From: an uncultured bacterium
Lineage (GTDB): Bacteria; Omnitrophota; Gorgyraeia; Gorgyraeales; Gorgyraeaceae
Assembly (NCBI GenBank): GCA_913009675.1
Contig: CAJVXD010000033.1
Location: 1 to 8,705 of the forward strand
DNA: 8,705 nt
Direction: 5' to 3'
Shown: positions 1 through 6,735 of the stretch, one piece after another
Position numbering within the stretch: position 1 is the first letter of the stretch
How the letters are laid out: each line of letters opens with the position of its first letter
Notes under the pieces: model-generated
The model's database searches: none
What the model saw: only the letters and a program-made list of their open reading frames with translations
Told to the model about the DNA's origin: nothing
Position numbers and translations under genes: made by a program

Positions 1-162
1 ATGGTCGTGATCGCTGTGATAGTCTTCAGTTGTGCTTCGCTATGTTTATGACTTCCCTTCCCGTCGCTCTTCCGATCTTTTTTGCATTTTTTTGTTTTTT
101 TTTTAATGATACGGCGACCACCGAGATCTACACTCTTTCCCTACACGACGCTCTTCCGATCT
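1..162. other. Illumina adapter artefact, left contig end
   Basis: Positions 105-162 are the complete 58-base Illumina TruSeq universal (P5) adapter, from AATGATACGGCG to GCTCTTCCGATCT, recognised from memory. Positions 79-104 are a T-rich run, which is what poly-A read-off looks like on the opposite strand. Positions 65-78 repeat the adapter end (CGCTCTTCCGATCT), and TTCCCT at 53-58 falls at exactly the adapter spacing from that end, so 1-78 reads as a second, badly degraded copy of the same adapter. The simplest origin is a reverse read that ran through a short insert and off its end, then was assembled untrimmed. No biological gene or site should be called here; genomic sequence starts at 163. 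Confidence 0.97.
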
Positions 163-1161
163 CAGCAGCTTTTCAGGCGTTGCGATAAAGATCCTTTGCG
201 AAAAGGCCTCGAGGCCGAGGCCTTTTAGGCTCAAGGCCAACCTCTCTACCCCGAAAGCAAATCCAATGGCAGGGGTATCCTTCCCGCCCATATCCTTTAC
301 CAGATTATTATATCTGCCTCCTGCACAAATAGCGTCTTTAGCGCCCAGCTCTTTTTGCGTAATCTCAAAAACTGTTTTTGTATAATAATCCAGCCCCCGG
401 ACTATCTTTCTGTCGACTGTGTAGGCAATACCCAGCTGGTTCAGGCCCTTTTTTACAGATTCGAAATGTCCCGAACAGGCGGGACACAAGGAGTCTTTAA
501 ATTTTATACCCTTCACTATTTCTCTACATCCGGGGTTTTTACAATCCAAGACCCTCAGGATGTTCTTGTTGTAACGGGTATTGCATTCCCTGCATAATGA
601 ATCCAGGTAAGGCCTCAGGACCTTCCGATAATCTTCTATCATGGCAAGCTTATCCTTCTCGCAGCCAAGACTATTGATCTGCAGGCTAAAATCATTTATA
701 CCTAATGCCTTCAATAAACTTACTGCAAGTAAAATAACCTCTACATCAAGCAGGGAATCTCCCGAACCAATGGCCTCCACACCCAACTGATGAAACTGGC
801 GCTGACGGCCCTTCTGAGGCCTTTCGCTCCTGAACATAGGCCCTATATAATATAATTTACAAAGGCCTTCTTTATGGCTGAGCGAATCTTCAATGTATGC
901 CCTGACAACAGAGGCAGTCGCCTCAGGTCTTAAGGCGATGGCGCGCCTGGACCTATCATAAAAAACATACATCTCCTTCTGCACTATATCAGTTGCATCG
1001 CCTATGCTTCTGATAAACAGGGATGCCTCTTCTATGATAGGCGTCCTTATCTCCTTATATCCGTATATAGCAAATATATTCCTTGCAGAAGTCTCTATGG
1101 ACTGCCAGAGACATACTTCCTCCGGTAATATATCCTTTGTGCCCCGCAATGCTTTTAGCAT
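163..1161 (-). CDS. hisS: Histidyl-tRNA synthetase, 3'-truncated by adapter
   Basis: Class II aminoacyl-tRNA synthetase that charges tRNA-His in the cytoplasm. Genuine sequence covers 333 residues; complete bacterial HisRS is about 420. Visible: N-terminal RGTKDILPEE (6-15), LRPEATASVVRAY (78-90), motif 2 with MFRSERPQKGRQRQFHQ (109-125), an insertion domain with cysteine pairs at 190/193, 207/212 and 226/229 that may bind zinc, the histidine-binding loop RGLDYY (255-260), AGGRYNNL (280-287), and motif 3 PAIGFAFGVERL (297-308). The anticodon-binding domain is missing because the insert ends at 163. The open frame continues into adapter and would add a false tail, RSEERRVGKECRSRWSPYH. The ATG at 1161 gives the usual HisRS N-terminus, but only A-rich sequence (AAAGAAAA) precedes it, with no Shine-Dalgarno. 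It lies 45 bp after the HU stop, so it is probably co-transcribed with HU. Confidence 0.96.
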
Positions 1162-1177
1162 AAATTTTCTTTTTTTG

Positions 1178-1212
1178 ACTATGAACTACGAACCGGGAAC
1201 TATGAGCTATCT
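1178..1212. repeat. Degenerate period-7 tandem repeat, HU-hisS gap
   Basis: On the + strand five consecutive 7-mers can be read: ACTATGA (1178), ACTACGA (1185), ACCGGGA (1192), ACTATGA (1199), GCTATCT (1206). Two copies are identical and the others keep the phase. The last unit includes the HU stop codon (complement of 1207-1209). The tract fills most of the 45-bp gap and ends 16 bases before the hisS start. It resembles in period, not sequence, the tract between guaB3 and dnaE, and the class recalls the heptameric STRR repeats described in cyanobacteria. Function is unknown. Confidence 0.7.
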
Positions 1213-1479
1213 CACCTTTGCCTTCATTACCAGGCCCGGTTTAAATATGGCTACACGTTTAGGGTCAACAGGGACCTGCTGACCTGTCCTTGGGTTTCGC
1301 CCCATGCGCCCCTTCCTGGACTTGGTCTTAAATACGCCGAAATTTCTGAGTTCTATCTTTTCTCCATTAGCCAGGCTGTCTATTATAATATTAAAGGTCA
1401 TCTGAACAACCTTTTTAACATCTATCTGCTTTACACCTGACTCATTTGCAATCTTGTTAACTATATCCTTTTTTGTCAT
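1207..1479 (-). CDS. HU/IHF-family DNA-binding protein
   Basis: A 90-residue histone-like nucleoid protein, the canonical HU length. Such proteins dimerise, insert two beta-arms into the DNA minor groove and bend DNA, supporting nucleoid structure, replication initiation and recombination. The sequence shows the helical body starting MTKKDIVNKIANESG, the core strand LRNFGVFKTKSRKGR (44-58), the arm motif GRNPRTGQ (60-67) with the tip proline at 63, and the closing strand RVAIFKPG (75-82). The ATG at 1479 is preferred over the in-frame GTG at 1482, because AAGGAGG (1486-1492) sits 6 nt from the ATG but only 3 nt from the GTG. HU versus an IHF-like subunit cannot be decided from sequence alone. 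It has its own promoter region and is followed by hisS on the same strand. Confidence 0.94.
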   Translation of the reverse strand: MTKKDIVNKIANESGVKQIDVKKVVQMTFNIIIDSLANGEKIELRNFGVFKTKSRKGRMGRNPRTGQQVPVDPKRVAIFKPGLVMKAKVR

Positions 1480-1485
1480 CACTCC

Positions 1486-1492
1486 CCTCCTT
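1486..1492 (-). promoter_or_regulatory. Shine-Dalgarno of the HU gene
   Basis: AAGGAGG on the minus strand is a near-perfect anti-16S match, with 6 nt to the ATG at 1477-1479. It decides the start between ATG (1479) and the adjacent upstream GTG (1482). The predicted leader hairpin at 1498-1560 ends 5 nt upstream of it. Confidence 0.85.
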
Positions 1493-1497
1493 GTTTT

Positions 1498-1560
1498 GAT
1501 ACAGAGGACAAATTATAAAAGGGTAGACTGAAAAAATTGTATTTCCTGCCCTCTGTTATC
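1498..1560 (-). promoter_or_regulatory. Leader hairpin before the HU gene
   Basis: Read as minus-strand RNA, 1560-1547 (GATAACAGAGGGCA) pairs with 1510-1498 (TGTCCTCTGTATC) in a 13-bp stem with one bulged A (1557) and one G-U pair (1549/1508). The loop is about 36 nt. The G-U pair works only in the minus-strand transcript, which fits the gene direction. The stem lies between the predicted promoters and the Shine-Dalgarno, so it could tune translation or stability. As DNA it could equally be an imperfect operator, for example for HU autoregulation. Neither role is shown by sequence. Confidence 0.5.
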
Positions 1561-1584
1561 TATAATCTTTCCCTATCTGATTTA

Positions 1585-1613
1585 ATTACAAGGAGTAGTG
1601 TAACAGGAGTCAA
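1585..1613 (-). promoter_or_regulatory. Predicted sigma70 promoter P2 for HU-hisS
   Basis: On the minus strand, TTGACT (1613-1608) and TGTAAT (1590-1585) are separated by exactly 17 nt, each one base off consensus. Transcription would start near 1578, giving a leader of about 100 nt that contains the hairpin at 1498-1560. A perfect TATAAT further down (1517-1512) has no acceptable -35 element. Confidence 0.6.
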
Positions 1614-1625
1614 CAGGATTGTCAA
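1597..1625 (-). promoter_or_regulatory. Predicted sigma70 promoter P1 for HU-hisS
   Basis: A perfect -35 box, TTGACA (1625-1620), is followed after 17 nt by TACACT (1602-1597), four of six to the -10 consensus. It overlaps P2 with a 12-bp shift, so the two would use the same face region of polymerase and probably compete. Its -10 box is weaker than that of P2. Confidence 0.5.
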
Positions 1626-1662
1626 GAATCTTTTAGACCTTGCTTGTACTATTTTGAGAGCC

Positions 1663-1982
1663 GGGTAACAGTTTATCATTGGTGTAGACAGCAGGCTGTG
1701 GGGCCTTTTTTAGCCGAGAGGGCACGGTGTCTTTTTGGGCCGGAGGGACCTGAGAAAAGACGTTCAGCCGCCCCGGCGAGGCGGCCTTCGCTCCGTTTTA
1801 TTTTTTGCTCGTCCTTTTGCTGTTAGGCAAAAGGACACCATGCCCGCAAAAAATAAAGAGGCTTTTCTCAGGTCCCTCCGGCCCAAAAGATGAGCGAGGC
1901 TAAAAACGGAGTAAGATTGCCATGCTGGGGCAATCTTACGTCCCCACAGCCTGCTATGCTGGAAGGTCTGAGACTGTTACCT
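1663..1982. repeat. Large branched palindrome or structured ncRNA
   Basis: About 320 bp of nested complementary arms in the dnaE-HU gap. Stems from outside in: 1663-1672/1973-1982 (10 bp, one G-T); 1690-1703/1942-1955 (14 bp perfect); a side hairpin 1911-1921/1929-1939 (11 bp perfect); 1707-1715/1898-1906 (9 bp); 1733-1759/1862-1888 (27 bp perfect); then a branch with hairpin 1767-1772/1780-1785, stem 1797-1808/1846-1857 (12 bp) and apical hairpin 1811-1820/1827-1836 (10 bp, loop TGTTAG). No convincing ORF is present. It could be a structured RNA, a MITE-like palindromic element or a strong transcription barrier between dnaE and HU. The strand is undecided: the one wobble pair in the outer stem favours + transcription, weakly. 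No clear target-site duplication is seen and no known ncRNA signature is recognised. The flanks 1626-1662 and 1983-2039 show nothing else. Confidence 0.75.
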
Positions 1983-2039
1983 AACATTGGAGACATTACA
2001 CTTTTTAAACTTTGCAGGGGGTGTTTGAGGACAAAGAAC

Positions 2040-5000
2040 CTATGTTTTTAGTTTTTTTTCGAAAATTATATGGTCCTGGTCAACGAACTCTTCAAGGTCT
2101 GAAATCATTTCATTGCTGGGAGTTACAAAAAGGTGCCTGTCAACCAGTATCCTATAGGAACCATTTCGTTTGGTTGACAGATTCAGATAGACGGGCGTGT
2201 CTCCCTTGTGTTTCTCAAGTACCTTCCTGATATCCTGCAGGATATCCCTTTCCAGGCCAAGAGAGATTATATCTACGGCTATGGCCTCTGTATAACGCGC
2301 CCTCGCCTCTTCTATAGGTACAATATCCTCTGCTATTATCTTGGGCCTTTCTTCCTTCAGGTTCAGCCTGCCTTCTATGAAAACCGCCAGATTTGTCTTT
2401 ATGTATCTATAGACATTCTTATATGATGCGGGAAAGACAAGGACCTCGACCCTGCCCTCTAAATCCTCCATCATCATTATAGCCATCTTCTCACCCGTCC
2501 GCTTGGTTATAGTCTGTTTTACCTTGTTGATTATGCCTCCAAACCTGATCCTTGATCCATCCTCGAGTTCCTTAAGCCCGTTGCTGGCAGCCGTCGAATA
2601 TTCCCTTAAGATCTTTTCGTGTCTCGCAAGAGGGTGCCCTGTTATATAAAAGCCCAGTATCTCTTTTTCAAAACTTAAAAGCTGGCTCTCGGGCCACTCC
2701 TTTATGTCAGGCGCATCCTCCTTGATAATCCCTTCTCCAAAAAGAAGCATCTGCCCAAGGGCCTTTTCTTTCTGCCTTACACCAGCTGTTTCCATGACCC
2801 TGTTAAGTACGGCCATCATCTGAGATCTCTTAAGGCCCATGTTGTCAAAGGCCCCACATTTAATAAGGCTCTCTATCACCTTTTTGTTGGTAAGCCTTAG
2901 ATCGATACGTTCGCAAAATTCAGAGAGTGACTTAAAATGTTCGTACTTCTTCCTCGCTTCGATAATAGAATCTATGGCACCACGGCCTACGTTTTTGACA
3001 GCGCCCAATCCAAACCTTATGGAATCCTTCGAAACCATGGTGAAATTTGCAAGGCTTTCGTTTACGTCCGGGGGCAATATCTTTATCTTCATCCTGGCAG
3101 CCTCGTCTATATACTCTACAAGCTTATCGGTATTATCCTTTTCACTCGTAAGAAGCGCGGTCATAAATTCTATGGGATAATTTGCCTTTAAAAATGCCGT
3201 CCTGTACGAGATCATCGCGTATGCGGTAGAGTGGCTTTTGTTAAATCCATATCCGGCAAAATGCTCTATTAGATTAAATATCTTTTCAGCTATGTGTCTG
3301 TCAACCTTATTCTTCATCGCGCCTTCTATAAATACCTTCCTCTGCTGGTCCATTATCTCGGGGGTCTTTTTCCCGATTGCACGCCGCAAAAGATCGGCCT
3401 GGGCAAGAGAAAAACCGGCCAGTCTCGAAACGATCATCATTATCTGTTCCTGGTAAACTATGATACCGTAGGTCTCTTCTAAAATAGACTCGAGAAGGGG
3501 ATGATCGTACCTCACCTCCACCTCTCTGTGCTTCCTCTTCATAAAATCATCGAGCATACCGCTGCCTATCGGGCCCGGTCTATAAAGGGCAAGTATTGCT
3601 ATTATGTCCTCGAATCTCTCCGGCTTAAGTTTTTTTAACAGGTCTCTCATCCCTGAACTTTCTAACTGAAACACGCCCATGGTTTCAGCCCTGTTCAGGA
3701 GCCTGTAGGCCTTCGGATCGTCTATAGGGATCTCTTCTATATTTAAATATATGCCGCGGACACGTGTTATGATCTTTACGGCCTCCTGGATTACCGTCAA
3801 TGTCCTCAATCCCAAGAAATCCATTTTCAGAAGGCCTATCTTTTCAAGGGAAGACATTGCATAACCAGTTGATATCTGGCCATCGGCTGTGCGGAAGAGA
3901 GGTGCATGGTTTGTAAGGGGGTCCTCGCTTATAACAACGCCTGCTGCATGAGTCGATGCGTGCCGGGTTAATCCTTCGAGATGCCTCGAGGTATCGATCA
4001 GCTCCTTTACCCTGGGATCCTTTTTATAAAGGTCTTTCAGTTCCGGTTCCTGTTCAAGGGCAAGCCCCAGCGTCATGTTTGGGTCCACAGGCACAAGCTT
4101 GGCAATCTTATCTACGTCGGCATAAGGCATATTCATAACCCTGCCGACATCCCTTATAACTGCCCTGGCAGCCATGGTGCCGAATGTTATAATCTGCGCA
4201 ACGTTATCCTGTCCGTATTTCTGTATGACGTAATCTATCACCTCCGCCCTGCGTTCATAACAAAAATCAATATCGATGTCGGGCATTGTAACCCGTTCCT
4301 GATTTAAAAATCTTTCAAAAAGCAAATTATACCTTAAGGGGTCTATGTCGGTTATCCCGAGACAATAACTCACTATGCTTCCCGCCGCAGAACCCCTCCC
4401 AGGCCCAACCGATATACCCTTAGCCTTTGCGTAATTCACAAAATCCCTCGTTATGAGAAAATAACTGTTATATCCTGATTTATTGATTACCTCTATCTCG
4501 TAATCCAGTCTGTCCCTTATCTCAGGTGTTATATCGGCATACCTTTTTCTTAGGCCCGCCTCGCAAAGGTCTCTTAAATAGATCTCGCGCGTGACGCCTT
4601 CCGGGATGGGATAGTGCGGCAGAAAGGTCTTCGAAAAATCCAGCTCCAGATTGCATCTTTCGGCTATCCTTATGGTATTTGAGATGGCCCCCGGCACATC
4701 TTTAAATATCTCCTTCATCTCCTCAGGAGACTTAAGGTAGAACTGGTCTGTCTGGAGCTTCATATGTCTTGGATCATCGAGGGTAGTCTGAGTCTGTATA
4801 CAGAGAAGCGCTTCGTGGGCCCTGGCGCTCCCCTTGGTAAGATAGTGGACATCATTCGTGGCTACTACCCCTACCTCCAATTCCTTACCAAGTTTTATCA
4901 GGAGGCTGCTCATCTTTTTTTGTTCAGGGATCAGGTTATCCTGCAATTCAAAATAAAAATTGTCTCTCCCTAATATCTCACGGTACAGCCCTGTCAGGTC

Positions 5001-5477
5001 TTTTATCCTATCTCTCTTATCGTTAAGTGCCAGTTTTGCCAACTCCCCCTTTAAGCAGCCCGAAAGCGCTATTAATCCCTCCGAGTATTCAGCCAGGGCT
5101 TCTTTATCTATCCTGGGCTTATAATAAAAGCCCTCCATGTAACCCATGGAAACTAATTTCATTAAATTCCTGTAACCTGTCTGGTTCCTTACTAAAAGGG
5201 TGAGGTGATTCGATGTCTCCTCCCCACTGCGGACAGTCTTGTCAAAACGACTTTTTGGAGCAATGTATACCTCGCAGCCTATAATGGGTTTCACGCCATT
5301 ATTCATGCAGGCCTGGTAAAACTCGATTGCACCAAACATATTGCCGTGATCCGTCATGGCAATAGCCGGCATCTTCATCCTTCGCGTAGCGTCAATAAGA
5401 TTCCTTATAAGGCAGGCGCCGTCAAGAAGACTGTATTGTGTGTGAACATGCAGGTGGACAAAATCGGAGTGAAGCAT
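2040..5477 (-). CDS. dnaE: DNA polymerase III alpha subunit (DnaE)
   Basis: Replicative C-family polymerase, 1145 residues, normal length for DnaE. The PHP domain starts FVHLHVHTQYSLLDG (6-20) and keeps a full metal-ligand set: H10, H12, D19, H44, E69, H91, C141, D209 and H211. The polymerase core has GPGRGSAAGS (358-367), the catalytic aspartates of PDIDIDF (D402, D404), HASTHAAGVV (506-515) and the third aspartate in KMDFLGLR (D553). A likely beta-clamp peptide QMLLF lies at 909-913 and an OB-fold at about 976-1058. The ATG at 5477 gives the standard N-terminus, but the sequence before it is heptamer repeat with only purine-rich GAAAG-type stretches and no clear Shine-Dalgarno. The gene follows guaB3 by 71 bp with no promoter seen, so read-through from guaB3 is likely. 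Confidence 0.98.
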   Translation of the reverse strand: MLHSDFVHLHVHTQYSLLDGACLIRNLIDATRRMKMPAIAMTDHGNMFGAIEFYQACMNNGVKPIIGCEVYIAPKSRFDKTVRSGEETSNHLTLLVRNQTGYRNLMKLVSMGYMEGFYYKPRIDKEALAEYSEGLIALSGCLKGELAKLALNDKRDRIKDLTGLYREILGRDNFYFELQDNLIPEQKKMSSLLIKLGKELEVGVVATNDVHYLTKGSARAHEALLCIQTQTTLDDPRHMKLQTDQFYLKSPEEMKEIFKDVPGAISNTIRIAERCNLELDFSKTFLPHYPIPEGVTREIYLRDLCEAGLRKRYADITPEIRDRLDYEIEVINKSGYNSYFLITRDFVNYAKAKGISVGPGRGSAAGSIVSYCLGITDIDPLRYNLLFERFLNQERVTMPDIDIDFCYERRAEVIDYVIQKYGQDNVAQIITFGTMAARAVIRDVGRVMNMPYADVDKIAKLVPVDPNMTLGLALEQEPELKDLYKKDPRVKELIDTSRHLEGLTRHASTHAAGVVISEDPLTNHAPLFRTADGQISTGYAMSSLEKIGLLKMDFLGLRTLTVIQEAVKIITRVRGIYLNIEEIPIDDPKAYRLLNRAETMGVFQLESSGMRDLLKKLKPERFEDIIAILALYRPGPIGSGMLDDFMKRKHREVEVRYDHPLLESILEETYGIIVYQEQIMMIVSRLAGFSLAQADLLRRAIGKKTPEIMDQQRKVFIEGAMKNKVDRHIAEKIFNLIEHFAGYGFNKSHSTAYAMISYRTAFLKANYPIEFMTALLTSEKDNTDKLVEYIDEAARMKIKILPPDVNESLANFTMVSKDSIRFGLGAVKNVGRGAIDSIIEARKKYEHFKSLSEFCERIDLRLTNKKVIESLIKCGAFDNMGLKRSQMMAVLNRVMETAGVRQKEKALGQMLLFGEGIIKEDAPDIKEWPESQLLSFEKEILGFYITGHPLARHEKILREYSTAASNGLKELEDGSRIRFGGIINKVKQTITKRTGEKMAIMMMEDLEGRVEVLVFPASYKNVYRYIKTNLAVFIEGRLNLKEERPKIIAEDIVPIEEARARYTEAIAVDIISLGLERDILQDIRKVLEKHKGDTPVYLNLSTKRNGSYRILVDRHLFVTPSNEMISDLEEFVDQDHIIFEKKLKT

Positions 5478-5478
5478 T

Positions 5479-5545
5479 CTTTCGGCTTTCAGCTGTAAGC
5501 TTTAAGCTTTCATCTTATAGCTTACAGCTTAAGACTTATAGCTTA
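5479..5545. repeat. Degenerate period-7 tandem repeat, guaB3-dnaE gap
   Basis: On the + strand about nine and a half 7-mers run in unbroken phase from 5479. Examples are CTTTCAG (5486), CTTTAAG (5500), CTTATAG (5514), CTTACAG (5521) and CTTATAG (5535). All full units begin CT and most begin CTT; variation is concentrated in the last four bases. The tract occupies essentially the entire intergenic gap, from one base before the dnaE start codon to just after the guaB3 stop. On the transcript it reads as CTATAAG/CTGAAAG units and replaces the expected dnaE ribosome-binding site. Too short and degenerate for CRISPR. Function unknown. Confidence 0.82.
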
Positions 5546-5548
5546 TTT

Positions 5549-6709
5549 TTACTTTCCCATCCCTACCCTCTGGACCCTCTGCATCAGCTTGCCTTCGGTC
5601 TTAATGGATGGGGCTATGATGATCTCTGTCAGCTGCATCTCTCTGATATCCCTTGCGCCGACATTACCCATTGATGTCATAAGTGCACCTACAAGATTCT
5701 GGGAACCGTCGTCCAGCCTTGCAGGGCCAAAAATGATTTCCTCAAGCGTTCCTGTAGTGCCGACATATATACGCGTCCCCCTGGGTAGATTTGCATGGGA
5801 GGTTGCCATGCCCCAGTGATATCCTTTACCTGGGGCTTCCTTTGACCTGGCAAATGCTGAACCCACCATCACTGCATCCGCCCCGATCGCAAAGGCCTTA
5901 CAGATATCCCCCCCTGAATCCATGCCTCCGTCTGTAATGACAGGGATATATCTACTTGTTTTTTTGTAATAAAAATCGCGCGCCGCTGCAACATCCGAGG
6001 TTGCTGTAACCTGAGGCACACCTATCCCAAGGACACCTCTTGTAGTACACGCAGCGCCAGGCCCTATGCCTACCAGGATCGCACTTGCCCCTGTCTCCAT
6101 CAGTTCAAGCGCAACAGAATATGTAACGCAATTGCCTAGTGCCACAGGTATCTTCATGGAGGCGACAAACTTCTTTAGATTGACAGGGCTATACTCTTTC
6201 GATAGATGCCTCACGCTGATAACAGTGGATTGCACTATAAATACATCTGCGCCTGCCTCCTCGGCAATATGCCCAAATGCTTCCGCATGTTGGGGGATAG
6301 TGCTGACTATGGCTGTTGCGCCTTTAGCCTTTATCTGTCGTATCCTTTTCGCAATAAGTTTCTCCTTTACCGGCCTCAGATACAACGACTGGACAAGCCT
6401 CGTGGCCTCTCCAGGGCCTGCCTTTGCTATTTTCTTCAGTATCTCAGCGGGGTTGTCATAGCGTGTCTGGATACCCTCCAGGTTCAAGACAGCCAATCCA
6501 CCGAGCTTACTCATAGCGACAGCGAATCCAACGTCTACAACACCATCCATAGCCGCAGCGAGTATCGGCACCTTATATCTCTTGCCGCCCAACTCCCAAC
6601 TCGTATCAACCTCATTAGGATTTATCGTGATAGAGCCGGGCACAAGGGCTATCTCGTCAAATCCATAACACCTCCGCGCCTTTCTTCCTCTTCCAACCCA
6701 CATCCCCAT
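5549..6709 (-). CDS. guaB3: GuaB3-type IMP dehydrogenase-related protein
   Basis: TIM-barrel enzyme of the IMPDH/GMP reductase superfamily, 386 residues. IMPDH oxidises IMP to XMP with NAD, the committed step to guanine nucleotides. Visible: N-terminus VGRGRKARRCYGFDEIALVPG (5-25, shared with GuaB3 proteins), SAMDG-like AAAMDGVVD (51-59), the catalytic loop GIGPGAACTTRG with nucleophile C221, phosphate-binding DGGMDSGGDICKA and GADAVMVGSAFA (260-287), and GTTGTLEEIIFGPARLDDG (317-335), typical of GuaB3. The paired CBS (Bateman) domains of canonical GuaB are absent, so allosteric nucleotide control through them is not expected. I recall IMPDH activity reported for a cyanobacterial GuaB3; activity here is inferred. 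The ATG at 6709 is chosen because GGAGGT lies 7 nt upstream; the frame is open to 6781 but that extension is leader RNA. Confidence 0.93.
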   Translation of the reverse strand: MGMWVGRGRKARRCYGFDEIALVPGSITINPNEVDTSWELGGKRYKVPILAAAMDGVVDVGFAVAMSKLGGLAVLNLEGIQTRYDNPAEILKKIAKAGPGEATRLVQSLYLRPVKEKLIAKRIRQIKAKGATAIVSTIPQHAEAFGHIAEEAGADVFIVQSTVISVRHLSKEYSPVNLKKFVASMKIPVALGNCVTYSVALELMETGASAILVGIGPGAACTTRGVLGIGVPQVTATSDVAAARDFYYKKTSRYIPVITDGGMDSGGDICKAFAIGADAVMVGSAFARSKEAPGKGYHWGMATSHANLPRGTRIYVGTTGTLEEIIFGPARLDDGSQNLVGALMTSMGNVGARDIREMQLTEIIIAPSIKTEGKLMQRVQRVGMGK

Positions 6710-6716
6710 ATCAGCT

Positions 6717-6722
6717 ACCTCC
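6717..6722 (-). promoter_or_regulatory. Shine-Dalgarno of guaB3
   Basis: GGAGGT on the minus strand, 7 nt from the ATG at 6707-6709. It rejects the longer open frame starting at 6781, and the second in-frame ATG at 6703 is further away than ideal. Confidence 0.85.
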
Positions 6723-6735
6723 GTTCTTAAATGAG

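Noticed and set aside
1644..1826. 60-codon open frame on the + strand inside the palindrome
   Set aside because: Composition follows the hairpin arms, there is no ribosome-binding site, and the frame shows no protein-like pattern.
1663..1982. RNase P RNA, tmRNA, SRP RNA or 6S RNA
   Set aside because: No conserved RNase P core, no tRNA-like CCA end, no SRP domain IV loop, and no 6S-type single rod with a central bubble. The branched form with a 27-bp perfect helix does not fit any.
1663..1982. Insertion sequence with transposase
   Set aside because: No transposase frame and no clear target-site duplication flanking either the outer or the 14-bp stem.
2839..3180. Longer + strand open frames inside dnaE, guaB3 and the membrane protein (e.g. 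2839-3180, 6066-6461, 7638-8183)
   Set aside because: All are antisense shadows of well-supported minus-strand genes, without ribosome-binding sites or domain features.
5479..5545. CRISPR-like array
   Set aside because: Period of 7 with no spacers; a simple degenerate tandem repeat.
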